The notes: generated by a model not told the origin, from the sequence alone. Shown: positions 35,741 to 43,906, counted from the first letter of the stretch. The stretch is 64,000 nucleotides of DNA from Mesobacillus persicus (GCF_900109925.1 NZ_FOBW01000015.1:1-64000); one strand, 5' to 3'. Numbers and translations: made by a program.

Positions 35741-36130
35741 TTATTCCTTGATAGGATTCAACTTAAAGGTGCCTGATGCTTTTGCAACCTGGTTTTGATG
35801 CTCATCATAAATGACACCCTCACCCGTGACATATTTACCATCTCGGTTTAGAACCGTTGTTTCTGCTGTGTACTTGTTACTGGGATGAAGATCAAAATAA
35901 TGCAAGTTTAAATTAATGGTCGTCGCAAACGAATTAGTCTGCTTTGAAATTGTTGCCCCCATCATGATATCTAGCATCGTAGCAAATACTCCCGGGTGAA
36001 CGGTTCCATCGTCTTGAAGCAAAAAAGAGTTTATAGGAAGCTCCAAATCAAAGGTCGGTTCTTCAGTCTCTTCACTAATAAATCCAAGATAATCAAAAAA
36101 AGAGGATATAGTACTCTTGGTCTCTTCCAT
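35741..36130 (-). CDS. PaaI-like hotdog protein, diverged copy
   Basis: A 129-residue hotdog protein: HPGVFATMLDIMMGATIS takes the place of the HGG helix, then TINLNLHYFDLHPSNKYTAETTVLNRDGKYVTGEGVIYDE. The HGG is changed to HPG, so thioesterase activity is less sure than for its neighbour. It may be a partner subunit. It follows the ketopantoate-reductase-like gene by 27 bases. Confidence 0.72.
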   Translation of the reverse strand: MEETKSTISSFFDYLGFISEETEEPTFDLELPINSFLLQDDGTVHPGVFATMLDIMMGATISKQTNSFATTINLNLHYFDLHPSNKYTAETTVLNRDGKYVTGEGVIYDEHQNQVAKASGTFKLNPIKE

Positions 36131-36157
36131 AGATCTCCCTCCTCTCCAATGTTATTC

Positions 36158-37084
36158 TTATCTTCCAAACCGTTTTGTTTCCTCTAGTTTGAGCAAAGAG
36201 TAAATTGTTTCTAACACAGGAGTCTCAACACCTAGTTCTTTCCCCTTCTTCACCACGTAGCCACAAATAGACTCTAACTCCATCGGTTTTCCATTGCGTT
36301 TATCTTGTAGCATGGAAGTTTCATGATTTCGCGCAGGATCACTCTGTTCAATTATTTTACTAACAAGTCCATCTTCTAGTGGAATGCCCGCTCCCTTTGC
36401 GACCTCAAGGGCTTCCATACCTATCCGTTCTGCTGTTCTCCTAAGCCCATCATCATCCAAAATAACGCCGACCTTCCCCTCTATCAAGGCCGACAATGGA
36501 TTGAAGGTCACATTCCAAAGGAGTTTTTTCCACTTCACTTTTAAAATATTACTAGAAACATAAGTTTCAATGCCAGCCGACTCTAGAATTTGACTTACTT
36601 CATCCAGTCTGGACATATCCCCCTGAGAATTAAGAGCACCTATGATTAATCTAGTAGGATTCTCCACTTGCTTAACCACTCCGGATTTTTTCATCTGAGC
36701 CTGAATATATGTAGCAGCCGACAAGATTCGCTCTTCGCCAAAATAAGCCGCAAGCACCTCTTCATTATCGACCCCATTCTGTAAAGTGAGAATAGAAGCT
36801 TCCTTCTTTAAAAATGGCACTAGTTGTGCCGCTACTTCTTTCGTGGCCGTCGATTTTACACAAAAAAGGATAAGATCAACATCAACTAGAGAATCATAGC
36901 TGTCCGTAAAAATACCAGACGCTTTAAAATTACCCTCGAAACTTTCAATCGAAATCCCATCATTTCTTTTTAAAGCCTGAAGATTTTCACCTCTTGCTAA
37001 AAATGTAACCTCATGACCAGCCTTGCTCAAGCAAGCTCCAAAATAACCGCCAACAGCCCCGGTTCCAACAATTCCAATGTTCAT
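36158..37084 (-). CDS. Ketopantoate-reductase-family protein (PanE-like)
   Basis: A 308-residue NADP-dependent reductase: GIVGTGAVGGYFGACLSKAGHEV for the cofactor, FCVKSTATKEVAAQL, LTLQNGVDNEEVLAAYFG, KVKWKKLLWNVTFNPLSAL with the conserved catalytic Lys, and SMLQDKRNGKPMELESICGYVV. All signature blocks are kept. The context is acid degradation, not pantothenate synthesis, so it may act on a branched 2-keto or 3-keto intermediate; that is inference. GGAGG precedes the ATG. Confidence 0.8.
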   Translation of the reverse strand: MNIGIVGTGAVGGYFGACLSKAGHEVTFLARGENLQALKRNDGISIESFEGNFKASGIFTDSYDSLVDVDLILFCVKSTATKEVAAQLVPFLKKEASILTLQNGVDNEEVLAAYFGEERILSAATYIQAQMKKSGVVKQVENPTRLIIGALNSQGDMSRLDEVSQILESAGIETYVSSNILKVKWKKLLWNVTFNPLSALIEGKVGVILDDDGLRRTAERIGMEALEVAKGAGIPLEDGLVSKIIEQSDPARNHETSMLQDKRNGKPMELESICGYVVKKGKELGVETPVLETIYSLLKLEETKRFGR

Positions 37085-37132
37085 GCTATTATCCTCCTAA
37101 AACTGGGGAGTTGTGAAAGATATACTTATGGA

Positions 37133-37166
37133 AAAGGCGAAGCTGCGCCCAGCGCCCTTCGCCTTT
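37133..37166 (-). terminator. Terminator at the end of the first catabolic operon
   Basis: AAAGGCGAAG and CTTCGCCTTT with a 14-base GC-rich loop, placed just after the aldolase stop. It separates the ACAD/SDR/MaoC/aldolase operon from the PanE-like gene. Confidence 0.7.
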
Positions 37167-37170
37167 ATTC

Positions 37171-37938
37171 CTAGTCCAACAAATCGGGTTGTTCCCTCAC
37201 GATTCTGTTCCATAATGGCTGGAACTGGAACCAACCCGCATCCTTCGTTCCTACCTGACGATAGGTCGTCTGAGCGATTTCCGGCTCAATTATAACCGGT
37301 TTGCCAGCTGCCTCCGCCATGAGCTGTGCTTGACACGATCTTTCCATTGTAATGAACCACCAAGCAGCCTCATCCACAGATTGGCCAACGGTTAACAGCC
37401 CGTGGTTTCGCAGAATGCACGCTTTCCTGTCACCGAGAGAGACACCGATTCTACGCCCCTCATCGGTTTCATGTACCACGCCTGTATAGTCATCAAACAA
37501 GGAATGGTCGTCATAAAAGGCACAGGCATCCTGTGTAATCGGATCAAGCAGCCGCCCTAAAGACGACCAAGTTTTCCCATAAACCGAGTGGGCATGGGCT
37601 GCCGCAATCACATCAGGTCTGGCCGCATGTATTTGTGAATGGATTGCAAAAGCTGCGCGGTTGACAGGAAGATTACCTTCCACGACAACTCCATCATGGT
37701 TGCATAAAATTAAGTCAGAAGCTTTGATAAGGCTAAAATGAACCCCAAAAGGATTGACCCAAAAATGATTTTTCCGTTCCGGGTCCCTCGCGGTAATGTG
37801 ACCAGCGACACCTTCATCAAAACCAAACTTGGAAAAAAGACGGAACGCTGCAGCCAACCTTTCTTTTAAATGCTGCCGCTCCTCTTCAACCGATTGAAAA
37901 ACAGGTGGCTTAAAGCTTACTTCCATTTTTGTAACCAT
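37171..37938 (-). CDS. Class II aldolase/adducin family protein
   Basis: The ATG at 37938 (MVTKMEVSFK) has GGGAGG upstream. The 255-residue protein keeps the zinc ligands and phosphate loop of the family: GHITARDPERKNHFWVNPFG, AAHAHSVYGKTWSSLGR with HAH, and NHGLLTVGQSVDEAAWWFI. Family members split or isomerise phosphosugars or aldols, and some act in aromatic or branched-acid pathways. Its place at the end of the hydratase operon suggests a retro-aldol or decarboxylation step, not proven. Confidence 0.83.
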   Translation of the reverse strand: MVTKMEVSFKPPVFQSVEEERQHLKERLAAAFRLFSKFGFDEGVAGHITARDPERKNHFWVNPFGVHFSLIKASDLILCNHDGVVVEGNLPVNRAAFAIHSQIHAARPDVIAAAHAHSVYGKTWSSLGRLLDPITQDACAFYDDHSLFDDYTGVVHETDEGRRIGVSLGDRKACILRNHGLLTVGQSVDEAAWWFITMERSCQAQLMAEAAGKPVIIEPEIAQTTYRQVGTKDAGWFQFQPLWNRIVREQPDLLD

Positions 37939-37975
37939 GATTTCCTCCCATTCTACCATTCCAGCAATCTATGGC

Positions 37976-38377
37976 TTACGCCACTTTATAGACAACCTGC
38001 CCTTTTAGAACTGGTTTTTCGTCTTGATTGACAGCAAGTACATCGAACTTTAACACATCTCCGTCGCGTTCCTTCAGCTCGGCCTTTAATGTTACAACAT
38101 CGTTTAAAAAGACCATGCCTCTGAACCGGATAGCATACTCCTGAATGAAGCCTTCCTCATAGAAAGGAGTGAATAGCTTCGCTAGATTTCCCATCGTCCA
38201 CATACCGTGAGCAATTATACCTGGTAATCCTGCCTTCTTCGCTTCTTCATCAATCGTATGAATGGGATTGAAATCTCCGGAAGCACCAGCATATTTGATC
38301 AAATCAATTCGAGACACAGGATCAAGCTGAATATCATTCAGTGTATCCCCAACATACAACTCTGCAATCTTCGTCAT
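37976..38377 (-). CDS. MaoC-like (R)-hydratase subunit, catalytic half
   Basis: A 133-residue single hotdog with the hydratase 2 motif: YAGASGDFNPIHTIDEEAKKAG, where Asp and His five residues later are catalytic, then GIIAHGMWTMGNLAKLF and AIRFRGMVFLND. It adds water to a trans-2-enoyl-CoA to give (3R)-hydroxyacyl-CoA. It overlaps the gene for the partner half by 4 bases, as in HadA/HadB-type heterodimers. Confidence 0.85.
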   Translation of the reverse strand: MTKIAELYVGDTLNDIQLDPVSRIDLIKYAGASGDFNPIHTIDEEAKKAGLPGIIAHGMWTMGNLAKLFTPFYEEGFIQEYAIRFRGMVFLNDVVTLKAELKERDGDVLKFDVLAVNQDEKPVLKGQVVYKVA

Positions 38378-38820
38378 ACCTGCTGCACCTTCCTATACGC
38401 TTCAGACAGAATAACAATCGATTTTGAAGTAAAAACCGCATTACCATCCTTGTCCTCGCCATTATTTTCTAACACAATAAAGCCCATATTGCCCATCGCT
38501 CCGGCCTTCTCATAATAATCGGAGACCTTCGCATAGCAATAGACATCCTCGCCAACTAGTAGTGGACGCTCGTATTGATAGATTTGCTCCCCATGAATAA
38601 GCCCCTTGTTTGGAAGGTTCAATCCCTCAATCACACCATAATCAAACACTCGTGCGAAGGTTGGTGGAGCAATATTTTGACCAAAACGCGACTGCTTGCC
38701 TACTTCCTCATCAAGGTAAATCGGATGCATGTCCCCAACAGCCTCGGCAAATTTCTTCACCGCACCACGTTCGACGGTATTTTTGACTTTGGTTGAGGCT
38801 TTGCCAATCATTTCCTTCAT
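38374..38820 (-). CDS. MaoC N-terminal-type hydratase subunit (FAS1-like dehydratase domain)
   Basis: A 148-residue hotdog of the HadA/FAS1-like type: VERGAVKKFAEAVGDMHPIYLDEE, PPTFARVFDYGVIEGLNLP and GLIHGEQIYQYERPLLVGEDV. In the place of the catalytic His it has Tyr (GDMHPIY), so it is likely the substrate-binding, non-catalytic half that pairs with the MaoC protein encoded next. In bacteria such halves form heterodimers acting on long or bulky enoyl thioesters. Confidence 0.82.
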   Translation of the reverse strand: MKEMIGKASTKVKNTVERGAVKKFAEAVGDMHPIYLDEEVGKQSRFGQNIAPPTFARVFDYGVIEGLNLPNKGLIHGEQIYQYERPLLVGEDVYCYAKVSDYYEKAGAMGNMGFIVLENNGEDKDGNAVFTSKSIVILSEAYRKVQQV

Positions 38821-38845
38821 CTACAAGTCACCTCACATTTTATAA

Positions 38846-39610
38846 TTAGTTTTTCGGTCCACCTGCAACGTAAATCACTTGTCCGTTAACAAATCCGGAC
38901 TTTTCATCCGCAAAGAACGCAACAGCATTTGCAATATCTTCTGGCTTTCCGCTTCTAGCAACCGGTATCGCTGCAACACTTGCATTAATAAGATCCTCAA
39001 ACGAAATACCAATCCTGCGTGCTGTTTCTTTTGTCATATCTGTTTCAATGAAGCCTGGAGCAATTGAGTTAGCAGTAATGCCATATTTTCCAAGCTCAAT
39101 CGCAAGTGTTTTTGTAAAGCCTTGTAACCCAGCCTTTGCTGTCGAATAGTTCGCTTGCCCTCTGTTTCCAAGTGCGGAAGTGGAAGAAATATTAATGATA
39201 CGACCATATTTTTGGTCAACCATGAATTTTTGAACCGCTTTCGTTGCAAGGAAAGATCCTTTTAAATGCACGTTCATAACTGTATCCCAGTCATTTTCCG
39301 TCATTTTGAACAACATGTTGTCACGAATAACCCCTGCATTATTGACAAGGATATCAACGGAACCAAGGTTTTCAACGATTTCCTTTACAGCTGCTTCTAC
39401 CTGATCAGCGTCTGTAACACTAGCAACCTTTGAAAATACTTCAACGCCTTTTTCTTTAAGTTCAGCTGTTGTCTGTGCTAAAGCCGCTTCATCCAAGTCA
39501 ATGAATGCCACTTTTGCTCCCTCTGCAGCAAAAAGCTCAACAATTCCCTTTCCAATCCCTCTACTTCCACCTGTTACAAACGCAACTTTTCCTTCAAATC
39601 TTCCAGCCAT
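38846..39610 (-). CDS. SDR, FabG-like 3-hydroxyacyl dehydrogenase
   Basis: The ATG at 39610 (MAGRFEGKVAFVTGG) is chosen for its spacing to GAGGAGG; an ATG two codons upstream is too close. The 254-residue classical SDR has FVTGGSRGIGKGIV, NNAGVIRDNMLFKM, INISSTSALG and YSTAKAGLQGFTKTLA, and is FabG-like throughout (GFIETDMTKE). FIDLDEAAL after strand 2, with Asp, suggests NAD preference, which suits oxidation of (3R)-hydroxyacyl-CoA made by the adjacent MaoC pair. Confidence 0.88.
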   Translation of the reverse strand: MAGRFEGKVAFVTGGSRGIGKGIVELFAAEGAKVAFIDLDEAALAQTTAELKEKGVEVFSKVASVTDADQVEAAVKEIVENLGSVDILVNNAGVIRDNMLFKMTENDWDTVMNVHLKGSFLATKAVQKFMVDQKYGRIINISSTSALGNRGQANYSTAKAGLQGFTKTLAIELGKYGITANSIAPGFIETDMTKETARRIGISFEDLINASVAAIPVARSGKPEDIANAVAFFADEKSGFVNGQVIYVAGGPKN

Positions 39611-39649
39611 ACTCATTTCCTCCTCTATCAAGTAAACTTGCACTATTTT

Positions 39650-39663
39650 AGATAGCGCTTACA
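39650..39663 (-). promoter_or_regulatory. Possible CcpA cre site before the FabG-like SDR gene
   Basis: Minus strand TGTAAGCGCTATCT fits TGWAANCGNTNWCA except for the last base. It lies 40 bases before the SDR start, between two genes of one operon, where a bound CcpA could act as a roadblock. Confidence 0.5.
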
Positions 39664-39670
39664 AACTATA

Positions 39671-40849
39671 TTATATGAATTGCCCTAATTTTACATGTCC
39701 TTTAAGCAAGTTTCTGGAAATAATGACTCTCTGAATCTCATCTGTACCATCATAGATTCTCCAAAGTCTAGCTTCACGGTACCAACGCTCAAGTGGCAAT
39801 TCTCTTGTATAACCCATTCCACCATGAATTTGCAGGGCGCGGTCAATGACTCTGTTCCCCATGTTTGCGCCATAAAGCTTTGCCATGGATGCAAGATGAC
39901 GATTGTCTTCGCCTTGGTCCAATGTATAAGCTGCATTTAAAACTAACCAACGAGCAGCATCAATTTCAACGGCTGAATCAGCAATCATAATTTGAATCGC
40001 TTGTCTGTCAGCAATCGGCTTACCGAACGTTTCACGCTCTTTTGCGTAATCAATCGACATTTGCATGACTCGTTCTGCAGCTCCAACTGCGCGGGCACCA
40101 ACGATCCATCTTGCAAAGCCAATCCATTCTAGTCCTAAGTTATACCCTTTATTCAACTCACCAAGGATATTTTCTTCAGGTACACGTACATTGTCAAATA
40201 CCAATCCAGCTGGACCCCATTCTCCCATGGTATGTATATACTCGGATTTCCAGCCCATATCGCGGTCAACGATAAAGCATGTAACACCTTCGCGTCCTCT
40301 AGTGGACTTATGCAACTCTTTATCAGTGATTGCAATCGCCATTACAAAGTCCGCTTCGTTTCCGCCTGTAATGAATGTCTTTTCTCCATTTAGGACCCAT
40401 TCATTTCCATCTTTTACTGCAGTCATTTTAATATTTTGTGTATCAGATCCAGCACCCGGCTCAGTCATCGCAAAGCAAGATTTCTTTTCGCCGTTAATTG
40501 TTGGGATCAAATACTTCTTCTTTTGATCTTCGTTCGCATAGTAAAGGATGTTATCGGCAGATCCACCAAATTGGAAAGGTACAAACGTTTTAGATACTTC
40601 CATGTAAACAAGTGCCAACATCATTTGACCAAGATCGGCTCCACCGTACTCTTCAGGTGTATTAATTCCCCAGAAGCCTGCTTCTTTTGCTTTTAGCTGA
40701 AGCTCCTTCAATTTACCAGGTGGTAAGCTTGGCTTGCCTTCCCTCTCATTTCTTAATACATCATTTTCAAGAGGCATTAATTCCTTTTCAACAAATTTGC
40801 GGATTGTTTGTTGAACCATTTTTTGCTCATCGGTAAGGCGTAATTCCAT
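39671..40849 (-). CDS. Acyl-CoA dehydrogenase (first copy, operon with SDR and MaoC pair)
   Basis: A 392-residue acyl-CoA dehydrogenase: CFAMTEPGAGSDTQNIKM and KTFITGGNEADFVMA (FAD), RAVGAAERVMQMSIDYAKERETFGKPIA and the C-terminal LWRIYDGTDEIQRVIISRNLL. The Glu of the usual short-chain type (YEGT) is replaced: it reads YDGT, so the catalytic base is either this Asp or elsewhere. It is the first gene of the operon. A perfect palindrome lies 70 bases upstream. Confidence 0.9.
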   Translation of the reverse strand: MELRLTDEQKMVQQTIRKFVEKELMPLENDVLRNEREGKPSLPPGKLKELQLKAKEAGFWGINTPEEYGGADLGQMMLALVYMEVSKTFVPFQFGGSADNILYYANEDQKKKYLIPTINGEKKSCFAMTEPGAGSDTQNIKMTAVKDGNEWVLNGEKTFITGGNEADFVMAIAITDKELHKSTRGREGVTCFIVDRDMGWKSEYIHTMGEWGPAGLVFDNVRVPEENILGELNKGYNLGLEWIGFARWIVGARAVGAAERVMQMSIDYAKERETFGKPIADRQAIQIMIADSAVEIDAARWLVLNAAYTLDQGEDNRHLASMAKLYGANMGNRVIDRALQIHGGMGYTRELPLERWYREARLWRIYDGTDEIQRVIISRNLLKGHVKLGQFI

Positions 40850-40918
40850 GATTTCATCCCCATTCCTTTTTTAATTGATGGAAGTAATTACTAATAGTTA
40901 TGCTGGTAATCATTTTTT

Positions 40919-40938
40919 CATACCAACCAGTTGGTATG
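40919..40938. promoter_or_regulatory. Perfect palindrome, probable TetR operator before the first ACAD gene
   Basis: CATACCAAC and GTTGGTATG are fully complementary 9-base arms around a 2-base centre. It lies 70 bases before the ACAD start, and a related site stands before the other ACAD gene at 35137. The TetR protein at 31209-31784 is the obvious candidate to bind both. Confidence 0.7.
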
Positions 40939-41296
40939 TATACTTCTATTCTATTTAGAACTTTCTGAAAAAACAAGTCTTAATTTGTAATTATTTGAAT
41001 ATTGTTGTTGGTTTTGTGAGGAAAGCTACTCCTTTAGGGGGTTGAGTGTGTGGAAACAAGCCAACGAGAATATATATGAACGTTTTGCACCAGGCATTCA
41101 TTACGATATAAGATAATTTTGTTCTTTAAGGCTATCAAGGGGTGAATTATCATAAAACTCGGATATGTTCTTGGTAACTTAGGGATTTCATGGTACAAGT
41201 TTTGCTCTTCTCACCCTGTCTTAAGCCATGAAGATGATTTCCAGGTTATTTCAGGATAGATTTCATCTTCATGCACATGACACACCCACAATGCAA
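40939..41296. other. Intergenic region, no supported gene
   Basis: Lies between the ACAD promoter region and the ppiB terminator. A plus-strand frame fragment around 41150-41258 (KLGYVLGNLGISWYKF) reads a little like protein but has no start context and ends quickly; possibly a relic. Nothing else recognised. Confidence 0.5.
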
Positions 41297-41322
41297 AAAA
41301 ACCCTCTACTAGAGAGGGGTTT
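41297..41322 (-). terminator. Terminator after ppiB
   Basis: AAACCCTCT and AGAGGGGTTT pair with a short loop; the minus strand continues into a T-run. Directly downstream of the ppiB stop codon. Confidence 0.75.
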
Positions 41323-41333
41323 TAAAAGGTCTT

Positions 41334-41768
41334 TTAGTCTTCAATAACAACTTTTTCCATAATGTCGCCGTTGCTCATCGCTTTCGCAGCTTCCAAGCCA
41401 GATGTCACTTTTCCGAATACAGTGTGGACACCGTTCAAATGTGGCTGTGGCTCATGAACGATGAAGAATTGGCTTCCGCCTGTGTCTTTTCCAGCATGGG
41501 CCATTGATAATGAACCTGCTTCGTGCTTATGAGGGTTTCCTTGAGTTTCACATTTGATTGTGTAACCAGGACCACCAGTTCCAGTTCCGTTAGGGCATCC
41601 GCCTTGAGATACGAATCCTGGAATAACACGGTGGAAAGATAATCCATCGTAAAAGCCTTTTTTTGCTAAGGTTTCAAAGTTTTCAACTGTTCCCGGAGCT
41701 TCATTTGGGTATAATTCAAACTCAATTTTATCTCCGCTTTTCATTTGTATGTATCCTTTTTTCGCCAT
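41334..41768 (-). CDS. ppiB: Peptidyl-prolyl cis-trans isomerase, cyclophilin type
   Basis: The ATG at 41768 ([17 protein letters not shown]) follows AAGGAG. The 144-residue protein is a compact bacterial cyclophilin: [57 protein letters not shown] and [15 protein letters not shown]. The catalytic Arg in FHRVIPGF and the FFI/HTVFG binding residues are present. It closely follows PpiB of Bacillus subtilis from memory. Cytoplasmic; single gene. Confidence 0.93.
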   Translation of the reverse strand: MAKKGYIQMKSGDKIEFELYPNEAPGTVENFETLAKKGFYDGLSFHRVIPGFVSQGGCPNGTGTGGPGYTIKCETQGNPHKHEAGSLSMAHAGKDTGGSQFFIVHEPQPHLNGVHTVFGKVTSGLEAAKAMSNGDIMEKVVIED

Positions 41769-41890
41769 GTAAAACAACTCCTTATTTTTAAATCTCAACT
41801 ATCATACCACTTTTCACCTTAAAAATAAAAGGACTTGTCCTTCTGATTTTAGAGGTGTATATTTTCACTGTTAGTATGTTATAATAAAAA

Positions 41891-41952
41891 GGCTCCTTCC
41901 GATCTTTTCGCTCGTTGCGGGACACTTAACCACTGTACGGACGGAAGGAGCC
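41891..41952. other. Hairpin with long loop, possible terminator or structured RNA
   Basis: GGCTCCTTCCG and CGGAAGGAGCC, 11 bases each and perfectly complementary, enclose 40 bases. On the minus strand the stem is followed by TTTTTATTATAA, so it may end transcripts coming from mug. The loop is long for a plain terminator and has its own GC-rich content (TCCCGCAACGAGCG). Confidence 0.5.
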
Positions 41953-42062
41953 CTGCTTATGCAGGTCATACATAAACTTGCGCTAGAGTGATGATACTCT
42001 AGTTTTATTTATAGAGTTGGTCTAGCTTTTTAATAATGGGTTTAGGTTCCATTTAGATTTCA

Positions 42063-42217
42063 GGAAAATAGACGCCTCTATGTTACCCCCCCTTGGAGAC
42101 CACCAACAGGTACATAGAACGTCCCTATCTTACCGTTCCTACCCTTTCCAGACCCACTTCGGGCACATAGACCGCTTCTATCTTACCGTTCTCTACTCTT
42201 GCCGGACCACTTCGAGC
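42063..42217 (-). repeat. Degenerate 53-base tandem repeat, two full and one partial copy
   Basis: Units at 42112-42164 and 42165-42217 align without gaps over 53 bases (ACATAGAnCG...CTATCTTACCGTTC...CACTTCGnGC). A more diverged copy of 49 bases lies before them (42063-42111) and a short start of another follows (ACATGGA) up to the mug stop codon. No protein reading makes sense of it. It may be a spacer element or a transcribed structured tail of mug. Confidence 0.6.
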
Positions 42218-42229
42218 ACATGGAAAAAA

Positions 42230-42745
42230 TTATGTAAACCTATCCTTCAACTCTGTCAACTCGCGATAAATCTCAACAATCTCTTCTACTTTCATCCTCA
42301 CAAGTCCACTGGACGATGGAGCCACAAACTCGACAATCCCAGGGACAACTGATTCTTCCTGAACGCCCCAGTCCATTTTTCTTTTCCCGCTAAATTCCTG
42401 ATAAACGCCTTTCCCTACAAAGCAGGCAATCTTCGGGCGATAATGAAGCAACTTCTTTTTTAACTCCTCTCGACCAATTTGATACTCTTCCTTCGTAATT
42501 TCATCAGCAGCTTTTGTGGGTCTTGCGACAATATTTGTCAGCCCATACCCGAGGTCAACTATCGTGGCATCCTCAATCGCCTGATATTTTCGTGGAGTTA
42601 GCCCCGACTCATGTAAGATCTTCCAAAAGCGGTTATTAGGATTCGCAAAATGATGCCCGTTTTCCCCTGATCGAATGCTTGGATTAAACCCAATAAACAC
42701 AATATCTAGACCCCCTTTAAGGTGATCTCCCATTGGTTCTAACAT
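42230..42745 (-). CDS. mug: Mismatch-specific uracil/thymine DNA glycosylase (Mug/TDG)
   Basis: A 171-residue glycosylase: IVFIGFNPSIRSGENGHHFANPNNRFW (the GFNPS water-activating motif with Asn) and VEFVAPSSSGLVRM (the second loop, in place of NPSGLS). GLTNIVARPTKAADEI lies between. It removes U or T opposite G, or alkylated derivatives. The following small gene is 31 bases upstream on the same strand. Confidence 0.87.
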   Translation of the reverse strand: MLEPMGDHLKGGLDIVFIGFNPSIRSGENGHHFANPNNRFWKILHESGLTPRKYQAIEDATIVDLGYGLTNIVARPTKAADEITKEEYQIGREELKKKLLHYRPKIACFVGKGVYQEFSGKRKMDWGVQEESVVPGIVEFVAPSSSGLVRMKVEEIVEIYRELTELKDRFT

Positions 42746-42776
42746 CTCATCTATCCCCCTCTAAAAAAACAACCAC

Positions 42777-43031
42777 CTATCCCTTCCAAGGAAACAGCCG
42801 GAAATTCTCATTTTTATCATAAATATATCTAAAAATCCGTAGTTGGTACAACATTTCATCAAAGCACATCTGATCCGCGTCCTCATAAGAATACGCATCC
42901 AGATAGGCACTTAGCATCCTTTCATCCAGCTCATCGGCCATCCCCGTTAACCACAACTTATATTGATGTTTTTCATAAATATCTGACCATCCGGCATCGT
43001 CAAAAATGATTTCCATTTCCTTTTGTTCCAT
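42777..43031 (-). CDS. Hypothetical small acidic protein
   Basis: About 84 residues from the second ATG (MEQKEMEIIFDDAGW), since GAAGGAGG directly abuts the first. It is acidic and aromatic-rich: YEKHQYKLWLTGMADELDERML, YLDAYSYEDADQMCFDEML. No signal or membrane segment. Family not recognised. Lies 31 bases before mug and probably shares its transcript. Confidence 0.6.
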   Translation of the reverse strand: MEQKEMEIIFDDAGWSDIYEKHQYKLWLTGMADELDERMLSAYLDAYSYEDADQMCFDEMLYQLRIFRYIYDKNENFRLFPWKG

Positions 43032-43143
43032 TTTCATCCTCCTTCATACCCGCTAGTATTTCCTCCCCTCCCAAATTCAATCGTGATCATGCGTAAACTT
43101 GCTTAAAAAGGAAAAGATAACATTATAAAAGGAGGCTAATGCA

Positions 43144-43296
43144 ATGCAAGATAAGCGCAAGGAATTTGAAGACGTAGTATTGCCACCTGACAGTCATGGC
43201 GAACACAGCATGGTTTGTAACGAAGATTTGTTTTACGCTGAATTAAGGGCGGCCGCTGAGGACACTGAAAAAGAAAATTTTCTCGGTAATGAATAA
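43144..43296 (+). CDS. Hypothetical 50-residue protein
   Basis: A short frame from an ATG with AAAGGAGG 7 bases upstream. The product MQDKRKEFEDVVLPPDSHG... ends ENFLGNE; it is acidic, has one Cys and no membrane part. The ribosome site and sensible codon use support it. Family unknown; similar tiny proteins are common in spore formers. Confidence 0.5.
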   Translation: MQDKRKEFEDVVLPPDSHGEHSMVCNEDLFYAELRAAAEDTEKENFLGNE

Positions 43297-43479
43297 AAAC
43301 AGAGGCTGTTTTCGTAAAGATTGTTGTTAAAATCCTAAAGCCGGTTTTAACGCAAGTAAGCTGTTTGTGGGTTATAGTAAGTCTGTAAGCTCTTAAAAGC
43401 TATGTTTGAGTGAAACACAGCGTAATTCAATCTGAACCTATATCCAATACAACAAAGTTAGAGAAAATAGCCAAAATAA

Positions 43480-43510
43480 AAGGATGCCTTCAACAACGGA
43501 GGGCATCCTT
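43480..43510 (-). terminator. Terminator after the small membrane gene
   Basis: AAGGATGCC and GGCATCCTT with a loop of about 13 bases. It lies 16 bases after the leftward gene's stop and has A/T runs on the correct side. Confidence 0.7.
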
Positions 43511-43525
43511 CATCTATTTAGTCAT

Positions 43526-43756
43526 CTAAAATTTCTCGCTATAGCCTTCTTCTCGCGCTTCTTCCCTTTCAATATACCAATGTTTCACCTGTGTCAATAT
43601 TGAAAATACGAGGAAGAAATTCATTGACCATACACTTACAAAAGGGGCAATTCCACCAAAATCAACGGTACGGTACCCCTTAAACTGCATTACGATATAC
43701 GACTCAATGAACACGAGGATAAATCCAGCAACACCAGCAATCGACATCCGAACCAT
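43526..43756 (-). CDS. Hypothetical small membrane protein
   Basis: A 76-residue protein with two helices, SIAGVAGFILVFIESYIVM and FVSVWSMNFFLVFSIL, and a charged C-terminus (WYIEREEAREEGYSEKF) that is probably cytoplasmic. No family recognised. Own terminator downstream. Confidence 0.6.
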   Translation of the reverse strand: MVRMSIAGVAGFILVFIESYIVMQFKGYRTVDFGGIAPFVSVWSMNFFLVFSILTQVKHWYIEREEAREEGYSEKF

Positions 43757-43878
43757 CTTTTTCAGCCCCTATACCTAAATTTACTTATTAAGGAAATAAT
43801 ACCTTACCATTCAAACAATCGCAACAAAAATGTTCAAATTTTAGACAAAAACTTTTAAATGTTTTTTGACAAATAATA

Positions 43879-43906
43879 AAAAGAGGTGCATAAAGACACC
43901 TCTTTT
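43879..43906 (-). terminator. Terminator after the alcohol/aldehyde dehydrogenase pair
   Basis: AAAAGAGGTG and CACCTCTTTT with an 8-base loop, followed by TTTTTATT on the minus strand. Confidence 0.8.

Noticed and set aside
42080-42352. Plus-strand frame over the 53-base repeats
   Set aside because: It overlaps the mug gene and translates the repeats into nothing conserved.
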